Assembly (NCBI GenBank): GCA_030651765.1
Contig: JAUSBY010000005.1
Location: forward strand, 248,001-312,000
Reading direction: 5' to 3'
DNA length: 64,000 bases
DNA from: Coriobacteriia bacterium
Lineage (GTDB): Bacteria; Actinomycetota; Coriobacteriia; Anaerosomatales; Anaerosomataceae
Part shown: one piece after another, positions 22,701-30,110 of the stretch
Layout: the number at the start of each line of letters is the position of its first letter
Numbering within the stretch: the stretch's first letter is position 1
Translations under genes and position numbers: made by a program
The notes under the pieces: model-generated
Seen by the model: only the letters and a program-made list of their open reading frames with translations
Told to the model about the DNA's origin: nothing
Database searches by the model: none

Positions 22701-25700
22701 CCCACGAGCAAGAACACCGCACCGTCGGTGGCGATCAGGGACTCGAGCCCTGATGCGACGGTCGCCGAGATATCGTCGGGGTCCGCATACCGCACGGTCT
22801 CGTTGTCCCGGTGCGGATTGTGGCAGTCGGCGCACGCAGTTCGACCGCCGGTGGCCAACTGGTCGGCGGGCATCACATCGTGCCGGTAGCGAGCGTCGAC
22901 TCCGGCTGTGAACGCGGTGTGGATGTTGACTCCCGAGGCGGAGTTGGCCGCATTCGAGTGACATGCGCCTCCACCGCTGCCGGTGCACGTCCTTCCATCC
23001 GATGCGGCACGACCGCCCGTCAGAAGGACGCCGGACTCCATCGCCCCGTGCGGCGCGTGGCACGCGGCACACTGGCCTTCCGGCGCATCGCCGCTCGTGG
23101 TCACCTCGAGTGCAACGATGTCGGTGTTCAAAGACCGATGCACATACGCCGCATCCGGGGAGTCCTCAGCCGCAGCGAGTACCGCCTCGTCGGGCGAGAC
23201 GACCCCGACGAGCCACTGCGCGAACGAGCCGAGTGCTCCGACGAAACGATCCCAGGCACCGGGCGCGGCCGCCTCGGAGACCGTGATCTCCTCGGAGAGC
23301 TCGCCTTCGAATCGGGTGTTCCACTCGGCCAGGTACCGTGTGTGGACCTCGTCGGTCGGGTAACTCTCGTCGCTGCCGTACGGATAGTTGCTCATCGCCG
23401 CAAACGGCAGCGGATCCACCACGTGCTCGGTATCGGACTTCAGGTCCTTGTAGTAGCCGTTGGTATGGACCGCGTAGCGGCGGGTCACGCCGGAACCGGC
23501 TGGCGTTGGCGGCTGGAACGACAGTGCGATCTCGTCGCCCCCGCCATAGACCACGAACCGGTCGTCCGTTTCCTCCAGGAGCTCGGTGACCACGCCAAGC
23601 TTCGTGTAGTTGCCGGGCAGATACGCCGTGCGGCCGGTGTTCTCCGCATAGACGTACTCGTAGATCTCGTCGGTGGATGACTGCGCGCTGAACCCGCGGA
23701 CGCTCAAGTCGGCCGAGACGAGCGGCACCTCCGTCACGGTCACCGGCAGGTCGGCGGTGGTGTCCACGGCGATCCAGTCGACGTACGTCTTGAACAGGAA
23801 CGTGAGACGTACCTTGCGGCTGTCGCTCGCCCATATGTCGGAGATATCGAACACGAACGGACGGCTGAACTCCGGCGCCTTGGGAAGCGCTCCCTGGGCC
23901 GCCGCAACGGTGACCCATGCACCGTCCGCATCCTGCACCTCGAGCTTCGTCCTCGGACCAAACGTCGCAGCCCGCGCTGCGCCCTCGGCGTTCGAGGGAT
24001 ACATCGACACCGCATCCATCACGAGTTTCACCTGCGGCGCACCGGTGAGATCGCCGAGGTCGAGTTCGATGGTCTGGTAGTCGAAGTCGGTGTTGCGGTC
24101 CTCGCTCAGCACGACGTAGGATTCGTCGTCTGCCGCGATGAGCGACCGCACGTCGTCACCGGTTTCCACATGGACTGCCGCACGCGGTGAGGCCATGCTC
24201 GTAGAGACCGTGTGTAAGACGCTGTCCACACCCGGAAACGGCGCGCCTCCGGCCTCCCGCTTCTCGGCGTATACGTCCCGGTTGGCAGGCACGTCAACGG
24301 TGTAGAGCTTGAGTTCGTCGAGATAGTCCGCCTCGAACCGCTCCTCAACGAGCCTCAGATCGAAGAGTCCGTCCCTGATCGCGGGTTCGTTGGCCAGGAT
24401 GTAGACGTCATCGGGCGTGGGCCGCGCGAAGCCGGTCTTCGTCTTCAGTCCGAGCTTGCCCGGACCGTACAGATCGGCCTCGAACGCGTACTCCTCGCCA
24501 TCCCAGGTGTACAGGTATGGACACGTACCCGTGTTGTCGTAGATGAAGAACGTGTCCCAGGGCGAGTAGCCGTACCAGTGCCCGGCCGCATCTCTCGCCT
24601 CCACCCTCCACGTATACGAGCCGAGACCCATGACCGCGCTGTAGCTGGTCACGGGCCCCCACCCTGTGGTCACGTACGACACGCCGTCCTTCTGCAGGTG
24701 CATCCTCATCTCGAACGGGCCACCCGGCGCCAGCGCCGGGGCCGCCCACTGCAGCGTGACAGTGGGATCGGTGCCCATCCACGCGTAGTCGATCTCGGCG
24801 GTACGCGTCGGGCCCGGGATGCCCTGCTCGATGTCGGACGATACGTACGTGCCGCCGTCAGCAGCGACCGAACGCGCGCGGAAGTGCCACACACCCGGAG
24901 ACAGGCCGGTCACCGTGACGGAGTGACTCTGCGTCCGGGTGGCCGAGCCTACCGTCGAACCGTACGACGCGGTAGGTCCGTAGTCGACCCAGCTATCGGC
25001 CAGTCCGGATGTGACCCAGTCCACGCGCGCGCTCGTGCCGCTGAGCGCGGTGACCACGGGACCCGAGATCACATTCTGATCGAACGAGTACCGCGCCTTG
25101 GCCATCAGGTAGACCGAACCGTCATCGGCTATGTGGTCTGCCGGGCGCAGCGGCAGGTTGACAACGGTCTGGTTCACCATCTGCGCGCTTCTGAGCTGCT
25201 CCCACGAGTCAGTGGCAGGAACCCATACGGAGATCACGACCGGGAAGCCGGGGGCTTCCTCGCCGTAGCCCTCCCAGTGCACCCGAACAGAGACCACGGC
25301 GGACTTCACAACCGGCATGGTGAACCGGTACATCTGGTGATCGTAGCTGCCATCCACCGTCTGAAGCGCGGTTATCAGGCGCTTTCCATCGCGCAAAGCC
25401 AGCTTGCCGATCTCACTTGGCGGAACCGGAGTCCCCGGCTCCCATGGGCTCGGAACCGACGTGCTCGCCCATGCCGAGAACTCGGCGCCGTCTGCGACAA
25501 CGGTCAGGTACTCGATCGCAGGACCGGCGATGTCGTTGTGTCCAGACGATGAGAATGTGGCGTCACCGCGATACGAGTAGTCGACCGGATAGGTCAGCGT
25601 GGCCGCTGCGTGACATGTCTCGCACAGCTCGTCGCCCGCTACACGCGTGTACCGCTCACCAGAACCCGCGCCATGAGGCTCGTGACACCCGTCGCAGCCG

Positions 25701-26446
25701 CCGGACTCCCCGGCGGATCCCGGCCACGAGCTCAGGGCCCGCGTAGACGACGTGACGGTGGTATGCAGCTGGGCGGCAGCAACCACGCCGCCGCTGTAGA
25801 GACTCGCACTACTCTGGTGGCAGGCCAGGCACAGACTCGGCTCGCCACTCACGGTCACCGTCTCGCCGACAGACGATCGGACCTGCGTTCTGATAAGACT
25901 CCTATTGGCCGAAGCGTGAGGCGCATGACATCCGCGACAGCCGATCCCCGCAGGACTGTCCGATGGGACGACGTCCGCATGTGGCGTCCCCGTGATCGGG
26001 CCGGTCAGGTCGCCCCCCGCCAGGCTTGATCCCGAACCGTGACACGCGGCGCAGACCGCAATGCCCGTAGTCGCGGTCGTCTCACCTGGACGAAGCGAAC
26101 TCGGATTGCCCTCGGCGGGACCCTCGTGTGGGGTGTGGCATGAACCGCAGCGCAGGACGTCAGACTCGACGGGGTGAGACGAACCCGTACCCTCGTTGAA
26201 CTCACGCCAGATGTCGACCGTGCTGCCTGAGCCGTCATGGCACGACAGACACAGTGCGCGCTCGGTCTCCGCGACCGTCTGAGAAGGTCCGTCGGCTTCG
26301 TGTGGTACGTGACACAGGCCACATCGCGCCGTGTCCGGGCCGAACTCGCCGTGCGGACTCAACGCCGCCGCCACGCCCTGAGAACCCGCAGCAGCTGTCA
26401 GCGCTATCAGATACGCAACGATTCGTAGCGACGACGGTAGCCGCAT
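19793..26446 (-). CDS. Giant exported multiheme c-type cytochrome with fibronectin-like and duplicated modules
   Basis: About 2217 residues from ATG at 26446 (GGAG 7 bases upstream; an ATG at 26467 lacks an SD). It has a signal peptide (LRIVAYLIALTAAAGSQGVAA). There are fifteen CxxCH heme sites in three clusters: eight at residues 42-279, two at 1126-1209 and five at 2051-2208. Two unusual spacings are C-x7-CH (1154-1163) and C-x3-CH (2161-2166). Fibronectin-III-like stretches lie near 462-545 and 1258-1350, each ahead of one copy of a duplicated module of about 410 residues (641-1050 and 1455-1865). Several heme sites read CHxPH, as in NrfH/doubled-CXXCH families. No C-terminal anchor or sorting signal is visible. 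A role in extracellular electron transfer is inferred. Confidence 0.88.
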   Translation of the reverse strand: MRLPSSLRIVAYLIALTAAAGSQGVAAALSPHGEFGPDTARCGLCHVPHEADGPSQTVAETERALCLSCHDGSGSTVDIWREFNEGTGSSHPVESDVLRCGSCHTPHEGPAEGNPSSLRPGETTATTGIAVCAACHGSGSSLAGGDLTGPITGTPHADVVPSDSPAGIGCRGCHAPHASANRSLIRTQVRSSVGETVTVSGEPSLCLACHQSSASLYSGGVVAAAQLHTTVTSSTRALSSWPGSAGESGGCDGCHEPHGAGSGERYTRVAGDELCETCHAAATLTYPVDYSYRGDATFSSSGHNDIAGPAIEYLTVVADGAEFSAWASTSVPSPWEPGTPVPPSEIGKLALRDGKRLITALQTVDGSYDHQMYRFTMPVVKSAVVSVRVHWEGYGEEAPGFPVVISVWVPATDSWEQLRSAQMVNQTVVNLPLRPADHIADDGSVYLMAKARYSFDQNVISGPVVTALSGTSARVDWVTSGLADSWVDYGPTASYGSTVGSATRTQSHSVTVTGLSPGVWHFRARSVAADGGTYVSSDIEQGIPGPTRTAEIDYAWMGTDPTVTLQWAAPALAPGGPFEMRMHLQKDGVSYVTTGWGPVTSYSAVMGLGSYTWRVEARDAAGHWYGYSPWDTFFIYDNTGTCPYLYTWDGEEYAFEADLYGPGKLGLKTKTGFARPTPDDVYILANEPAIRDGLFDLRLVEERFEADYLDELKLYTVDVPANRDVYAEKREAGGAPFPGVDSVLHTVSTSMASPRAAVHVETGDDVRSLIAADDESYVVLSEDRNTDFDYQTIELDLGDLTGAPQVKLVMDAVSMYPSNAEGAARAATFGPRTKLEVQDADGAWVTVAAAQGALPKAPEFSRPFVFDISDIWASDSRKVRLTFLFKTYVDWIAVDTTADLPVTVTEVPLVSADLSVRGFSAQSSTDEIYEYVYAENTGRTAYLPGNYTKLGVVTELLEETDDRFVVYGGGDEIALSFQPPTPAGSGVTRRYAVHTNGYYKDLKSDTEHVVDPLPFAAMSNYPYGSDESYPTDEVHTRYLAEWNTRFEGELSEEITVSEAAAPGAWDRFVGALGSFAQWLVGVVSPDEAVLAAAEDSPDAAYVHRSLNTDIVALEVTTSGDAPEGQCAACHAPHGAMESGVLLTGGRAASDGRTCTGSGGGACHSNAANSASGVNIHTAFTAGVDARYRHDVMPADQLATGGRTACADCHNPHRDNETVRYADPDDISATVASGLESLIATDGAVFLLVGADHDGGPPVISSINLVTTVGTNTSPIVTWTTNERSTSWIDWGTTTEYELGNESVGTPFGNDTPVTSHSVSMSGLEIGTLYHYRVRSADALGNTATSADRLYKAVAAPPPPVMNAVPNQTGPGSGPILVTVSSSAVSAPDGNPVQYQYQILGGTSSSWMPSPSGSLYFYDGTFQVRVRARDSVWTYAVSDWSAPVSFTVTNAPDSGSCPFLFTWDGTKFVFEADLFGSGKLATRTKTGYLPPVPQDPYLLETKPALIDGSYEFRLVEERYETDYLDELRLHTIDVPEGYDVYAEKYQAGGAAYPGLTDALHTVRLPLGSALGATHVQTGEDVTGLLTARDGDRLVLNEDRNDGFEYQTIELDLGDIAGAPRTTIVMDAISLFPTTDEGAVQASKFGARTRIEVQDASGAWVQVPASTLMLPKPPEFSRPYAFDVSDIWLSDSRRVRMTFLFKTLVDWIAVDTSEAVEVSIGEVPLISAELRAKGMDLKEGTPEVYEYVYGEPNDRTAYFEGYHTRFGEVAPLLKQTDDRFVIFGGGDELALRFDAEAEREMSGGFSRRYLMFTQGYYKDAKVGLSETVEPLPFNDMSTYPYPETEQYPGDELHETYRAEWNTRYEAGVYDASVARVTESSTRGEIAWRVYHTDVWATGTVVGPDVFSLGTDHVLVTAEAHDGTVTPVGPTAGWESQGAATSLPTPASPGDPVDATVLAAISADDSVYWSTDLAVADRTWNWQVIRYDLGASALTGTKGLSLSWNGHGEPTTTYNTAVYVWSPVAKSWTLLRRADMRTDTTVGTSGQAVASTFCLRCHDGTPPEGVVFPPGVVNVGPSWTNATTGDFHGARAGSGFGSTLKKPYARGQGAIPCVTCHDTHGTGSVYHFPSSVNGSVVPAITTGNWTALCSSCHEGTVRAMHEGCATACHYGEYDHYDDITYLLPNESSSCASCHKHGTAWTHPTNACGHCHIGLTYARTM
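20852..22084 (-). repeat. Internal module copy 2 of the giant cytochrome
   Basis: Encodes residues about 1455-1865. It begins SCPFLFTWDGTKFVFEADLF and includes LVEERYETDYLDELRLHTIDVP, EFSRPYAFDVSDIWLSDSRR and FLFKTLVDWIAVDT. It ends near YRAEWNTRYEAG. The strong but imperfect match to copy 1 points to an old duplication kept under selection. Confidence 0.85.
23297..24526 (-). repeat. Internal module copy 1 of the giant cytochrome
   Basis: Encodes residues about 641-1050. It begins TCPYLYTWDGEEYAFEADLY and includes LVEERFEADYLDELKLYTVDVP, EFSRPFVFDISDIWASDSRK and FLFKTYVDWIAVDT. It ends near YLAEWNTRFEGE. It aligns along its whole length with copy 2 without heme sites inside. Confidence 0.85.
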
Positions 26447-26570
26447 CACGCCTCTCCGGCCAGTCATGTGCCGCAGAAGGATTAAGGTGCGGCGCCCGTT
26501 TCAGGTCGTCGCGCCTTAGTCGCACACTGCATTGTTGCGCACGCTTATCCAGCGTTAAGTAGTATGCGGC

Positions 26571-26963
26571 CTACCGCGCAGTGATGTCGAGTGTGAAGGT
26601 CTCGCGGGCCGGCGCCTCGGACTCCCAGGGACGGCGATACTCGAGCAGCAACACACCGCTGCCTGCCCCCGTCACCTCGAACCGAAGCATCTCAGTGCCG
26701 CCGGCGCCAACAACGTCATCATCCTCCGGGGCCTCGAACACCGACTCACCTGACTGCGTCAGGAACGCCGGAACCTCCACGACCTGCCATGAGTAGCCAG
26801 TGGTAGCGTTCGAGGGAAGCGCCACCTCGAGAACCTGCCCGACCCCGACGCGGACACTCTCTCCGTCGTCTGGCTGCCCGAACATCGCCCGGGACTCAGA
26901 ACATCCCGTTGCCGCCACGAAAGCGACCAGCACCACAACCGTGACCAACGTGCGCCGCACCAT
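26571..26963 (-). CDS. Chagasin-type (I42) cysteine-protease inhibitor lipoprotein
   Basis: About 130 residues from ATG at 26963. The lipoprotein signal peptide ends in the lipobox VAATGC. The mature part shows the three loops of the chagasin/I42 fold: LPSNATTGYSWQV, GAGGTEMLRFEVTGAGSG and LLLEYRRPWE. These inhibitors block papain-like cysteine proteases outside the membrane. It is 124 bases upstream of the giant cytochrome on the same strand, so it may protect exported proteins; that link is inference. A longer open frame to 27014 adds residues without signal-peptide character. Confidence 0.85.
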   Translation of the reverse strand: MVRRTLVTVVVLVAFVAATGCSESRAMFGQPDDGESVRVGVGQVLEVALPSNATTGYSWQVVEVPAFLTQSGESVFEAPEDDDVVGAGGTEMLRFEVTGAGSGVLLLEYRRPWESEAPARETFTLDITAR

Positions 26964-27012
26964 CGTCGACACCCCCGTTTCGCGCCTTCCCCACTTCCAC
27001 CTCTCAGACGCC

Positions 27013-27047
27013 ACGACGCCCGCCGCGGTTCACGCGACGGGCGTCGT
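27013..27047 (-). terminator. Hairpin next to attL, probably the original tRNA-Ala terminator
   Basis: 10-bp stem ACGACGCCCG / CGGGCGTCGT with an inner CGCG/CGCG stem. It lies 9 bases beyond the displaced tRNA 3' end at attL, in the sense expected for termination of minus-strand tRNA transcription before the element inserted. It also lies just upstream of the I42 gene start. Confidence 0.6.
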
Positions 27048-27055
27048 CATCTGCG

Positions 27056-27079
27056 TTGGTGGAGCCAAGGGGGATCGAA
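27056..27079. repeat. attL: displaced 3' end of tRNA-Ala
   Basis: 24 bases identical to 35482-35505. They correspond to the CCA end, acceptor 3' strand and T-arm part of the intact tRNA-Ala on the other side of the element. The match stops inside the T-arm, so this copy is only a tRNA fragment. Confidence 0.92.
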
Positions 27080-27104
27080 TTCCCGAAGTGCCCACTCGTG
27101 CGGC

Positions 27105-27200
27105 GTCTCAACGTGTGTCAAACCGTCCACAACGCGAGTCCTTTCCGCAGGTCAGACTATCTATTCCCGTCCGTCCGTGTCTCAAAGCGTGTCAGACCGT
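27105..27200 (+). repeat. Pair of imperfect 22-bp direct repeats near attL
   Basis: Copies at 27105-27126 and 27179-27200 share 19 of 22 bases (GTCTCAA...GTGTCA.ACCGT), 52 bases apart. They sit 25 to 120 bases inside attL, where arm-type integrase or excisionase sites are often found. Function is not shown. Confidence 0.5.
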
Positions 27201-27319
27201 TTCGGTGCGGTTCTCGTGCATTCCGTTGCGATTACGTGTACGGACCGCGCGCCACCGGCCCTCTGGTAGTACCGTCCGAAGGGTGTTCCCGCGGCACGAC
27301 GAAACGAAGGGATGGAGCG

Positions 27320-27499
27320 ATGTACATCTACGAAGAGGCACAGGCACGGTACGCAGGGCCGCACGTCACCGACGAGATCGAGTCGGCGATGGTCCGGGTG
27401 CAGGAGAAGCACCACGATCGGCTCGTGAACGAGGTCGTAGGGCTGTTGCACGAGGAGATCATGGGCGCGCGCCTCACGTCTGAGGAGGAAGTCGCCTAA
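27320..27499 (+). CDS. Small acidic hypothetical protein at the left end of the element
   Basis: 59 residues, starting MYIYEEAQARYAGPHVTDEI and ending LTSEEEVA; charged and probably helical. ATG at 27320 has a weak GGAG site 4 bases upstream. A perfect terminator hairpin starts 27 bases after the stop, which supports it as a real transcription unit. It is the only plus-strand gene in the left half of the element. No family recognised. Confidence 0.5.
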   Translation: MYIYEEAQARYAGPHVTDEIESAMVRVQEKHHDRLVNEVVGLLHEEIMGARLTSEEEVA

Positions 27500-27526
27500 A
27501 TCGCGGCTAGGTCACGTACAACGCGC

Positions 27527-27552
27527 GGGGCCGACCCTTCGGGGTCGGCCCC
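27527..27552. terminator. Strong hairpin terminator between convergent element genes
   Basis: Perfect 11-bp GC-rich stem (GGGGCCGACCC / GGGTCGGCCCC) with a TTCG tetraloop. It lies between the plus-strand 59-residue gene and the end of the minus-strand zinc-ribbon gene, and can serve both. Confidence 0.8.
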
Positions 27553-27560
27553 TCTCGCCG

Positions 27561-27980
27561 TCACCTGCTCGACCGAGCCTTACTCCGAGGCAGTGGTAGG
27601 CCGAGCTCCTCGCGCCGGCGATGAACCTGCTGCTTGATTCGTGCGGCGTCACGCCGGGCATCGAGCTCGGCGAGAACCTGCTCACCGGCCACGTTGAGCG
27701 CCCTACGCACGCACCGGGCACAGAGGCCGAGCCGTGCGTACCGCGGGCTGATCGGGAAGGCTGCGCACCTCGGGCAGAGCTCCTGATCGTGCGACCTCGT
27801 GACCCGTTCGACTAGCGCCTCGAGCGACACGTCACCGCGGGCGACGGCCGCTTGCTGGGCGGGACTGAGCAGGGGCCACAAGTCGTCATACGGCCCGTCT
27901 GGATCGTCCTGCACCGGGCGTCCGTCCCGCGTCACGTCGTCACGTAGAGCTTGCCATTGGTCGTTCCCGAGTCGTGCCAC
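27561..27980 (-). CDS. Hypothetical zinc-ribbon protein of the element
   Basis: 139 residues with GTG at 27980, which has AAGGGGG 5 bases upstream; an upstream TTG at 28013 would have its SD too close. Two CxxC pairs, CPRCAAFPIS... and LCARCV, form a likely zinc ribbon in the middle. A basic, arginine-rich helix fills the C-terminus (ARRDAARIKQQVHRRREELG). It follows the tape-measure gene by 36 bases on the same strand. No family recognised; a nucleic-acid-binding role is possible. Confidence 0.6.
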   Translation of the reverse strand: MARLGNDQWQALRDDVTRDGRPVQDDPDGPYDDLWPLLSPAQQAAVARGDVSLEALVERVTRSHDQELCPRCAAFPISPRYARLGLCARCVRRALNVAGEQVLAELDARRDAARIKQQVHRRREELGLPLPRSKARSSR

Positions 27981-28016
27981 CGCAGCCCCCTTCAGGTCGG
28001 CCCTGCGATCCAACTC

Positions 28017-29765
28017 CTAATCGACGAGTCCCGGACGGGCCGAGAGCGCGAGCGAGTCTGAGAGCACGCGCCGTACCGCGGCCTCGAGGAAAGTCGCATC
28101 CTGGCGCGACCCGCTTATCTGGAACACCTGCGAACCGCCTGCGCCCGCAACCAACGGTGCTGCATACCCGGGCACGCCTGCGGAAACGCTACCGATGCGC
28201 GGCCCCTCGACCGCCATCCCGGACAAGCCGGAGTACGCGTCGCCTATCAGGCCCACGCCCCGGAGCACGTTATCCACAAGCGACGGGCTCTCGCGATGGA
28301 ACGGGTTGAGCTTGTCGAGAAGGTTCTTGGCGTCGTGGATCGGCTTGCTGATCTTGGACAGCATCTCTTTCAGGAAGCTGACCACCTTGTCCTTCATCTG
28401 CCGGAACCACTCTGGGATCTCTTTGACGACCGCAAAGACCCGGTGCGTGACCTGACCGATCGGCATGCCCTTGATGAAGTCGACTATGCCGTTGAAGGTG
28501 GTCTTGATGCCCTCCCAAGCCGCGCCCCAGTCGCCACGGATGACCGCCATGACGGTACGGATCACGCCGGAGATGACCTTCATCACGCCGGAGATCCTGT
28601 TCACGACCGCGACCATGATCGGTTCGATCGCCTTCTTGATGGCCGGCCAGTTCTCGGCTACGAAGTCGACGATGGCCTTGATGGTCGGCATGACCTCTTT
28701 CGCCATGTCACCGAACGCCTGCTTGATCTCGGTCATCGCGGGCTCGATGTATGCGGTGTACCACTCCTTGATCGTGGGCATGACGTTGGTGGAGAGGTTC
28801 TGTAGCGATGCGGTCAGCGCTCCGGCCTGCTCGGTGACCCACGGCGGGATGAGGCCGCCGGAGCTCCCCAGCGAGGACGCGAACTCCATCACGTCGGTCA
28901 GTAGGTCGCCGACCCACCCGCCGAGCGCGGCCGCGGCCGGACCGAGATTGTCTATCGCGCCGATGAGACCGTCGAGGCCGCCTTTGATGTTCGGGATGAT
29001 GCCTTCGCTGAACTGGGCGCCGGTCCGGCCGAGAGCGGCCATCATGTTCGCCCACGCGCCCCTGGTGGTGTCACCGGCAGAGAGCGCGGCCCCGCCGACG
29101 TTGCTCGATATGGCCTGCTGGAACATGGCCGCATCGACCTCGCCACGCGATACCATGTCGCGCATCGCATCCGCGGTCACGCCGTACTCGTCGGCTAGCC
29201 ACTGGAGGACCGGGATACCGCGCTCGCCGGTCTGTTGCAGGATCTCGCCGGTCACCTTGCCGACGCCCGTCACCTTGTTGAAGATGGCCGCCATGTCGGT
29301 GAACGGCACCTTGGCGACGAACGCAGCGTCGCCGACCGCCGTCAGGTACCCGGTCAACGCCTCACCCTCGGCCACGCCTGCAGCGAGAGCGGAGACAGCG
29401 GCACCCATGGCGTCGTTCAGCGCGTAGGGAGTTCCGAGGACCGACTTGAGGACGTCATCGGTGATGGCGCCGACCTGCTGCACGGTGTAGCCGAGCGCGC
29501 CGAGGGTGGCCTTGGCGTCCTCGATGTCGAGCGCCCGGTCGATGCCCTTCTTGAGCGTGAACGCGGCGGCCCCGGTGATAGCGGCGGCAGCTGCGACGGC
29601 TCCGGCCTTGGCGAACTTCCCGATGGAGGCCGACATGCGCGAGCCGATCGACTTGCCCGCGCCGTCACCGATGTTGGCGAACTGGGAACTAGAGAGCTCG
29701 GCCGCCAGCTTGCGGGTGTCCGGCACGATGCTAATATAGGCAGTTGCAATTTCGATTCCGGCCAT
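28017..29765 (-). CDS. Phage tail tape-measure protein
   Basis: 582 residues. The N-terminus AGIEIATAYISIVPDTRKLA and the conserved tape-measure core (IEDAKATLGALGYTVQQV, PFTDMAAIFNKVTGVGKVTGEILQQTGERGIPVLQWLA) are followed by a hydrophobic segment. Long helical stretches and repeated short motifs come next (MPTIKEWYTAYIEPAMTEI, VMPTIKAIVDFVAENWPAIKKAI). In phages this protein sets tail length and helps DNA ejection. The length would suit only a short tail. ATG at 29765 follows GGGAG by 6 bases. No tail-tube, chaperone or baseplate gene lies nearby, which is odd for a functional prophage. Confidence 0.88.
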   Translation of the reverse strand: MAGIEIATAYISIVPDTRKLAAELSSSQFANIGDGAGKSIGSRMSASIGKFAKAGAVAAAAAITGAAAFTLKKGIDRALDIEDAKATLGALGYTVQQVGAITDDVLKSVLGTPYALNDAMGAAVSALAAGVAEGEALTGYLTAVGDAAFVAKVPFTDMAAIFNKVTGVGKVTGEILQQTGERGIPVLQWLADEYGVTADAMRDMVSRGEVDAAMFQQAISSNVGGAALSAGDTTRGAWANMMAALGRTGAQFSEGIIPNIKGGLDGLIGAIDNLGPAAAALGGWVGDLLTDVMEFASSLGSSGGLIPPWVTEQAGALTASLQNLSTNVMPTIKEWYTAYIEPAMTEIKQAFGDMAKEVMPTIKAIVDFVAENWPAIKKAIEPIMVAVVNRISGVMKVISGVIRTVMAVIRGDWGAAWEGIKTTFNGIVDFIKGMPIGQVTHRVFAVVKEIPEWFRQMKDKVVSFLKEMLSKISKPIHDAKNLLDKLNPFHRESPSLVDNVLRGVGLIGDAYSGLSGMAVEGPRIGSVSAGVPGYAAPLVAGAGGSQVFQISGSRQDATFLEAAVRRVLSDSLALSARPGLVD

Positions 29766-30110
29766 ATCAGGCTCCCTTTCGGCGTTATCAGAATCGTCCT
29801 CTGGTGGTCACTTAGCACCCCGGAACGAACCATCGACGGCGCACTGGGGCCGAAGTCCCAGAGTCGTACACACCCTGAGCCACAGCACCTAGCCGGTCGA
29901 AAAGGGCGCCGGGGAGGAGATTGGTGGCCTACCTCTGGCCCTGGGTACGGTGCAGGCGAGCGTTTCGCCGTCTGCCGCTTGGGGTTGCCGATCTCGTACA
30001 CACAGTCAGCCACAGCACCTAGCCGGGGCTACCCCCGGGTGGGACGGGATGGATGGCGTGGGTAGCGGTGACGGACGCCAGGCCCGCCACCGCCAGGGGT
30101 AGCGGCCGCG
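29766..30110. other. Non-coding stretch upstream of the tape-measure gene
   Basis: 345 bases with no convincing gene; short frames here lack ribosome sites and family features. It contains two near-identical 33-base direct repeats at 29864-29896 and 29994-30026, and the SD of the tape-measure gene at its left end. It may be a regulatory region or the scar of a deletion that removed other tail genes. Confidence 0.6.
29864..30026 (-). repeat. Two 33-bp direct repeats, 130 bases apart
   Basis: Copies at 29864-29896 and 29994-30026 match at 30 of 33 positions. They share TCGTACACAC at the left and AGCCACAGCACCTAGCCGG at the right; the three differences cluster in the centre. Confidence 0.85.

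Noticed and set aside
27056-27130. Second tRNA-Ala gene
   Set aside because: Only the 24 bases of the 3' end match; the D-arm, anticodon arm and 5' acceptor strand are missing, so it is an attachment-site remnant.
29417-30013. Alternative 198-codon minus-strand frame overlapping the tape-measure start
   Set aside because: It runs out of frame through the start of the tape-measure gene and lacks a ribosome site; its apparent length comes from overlapping that gene.
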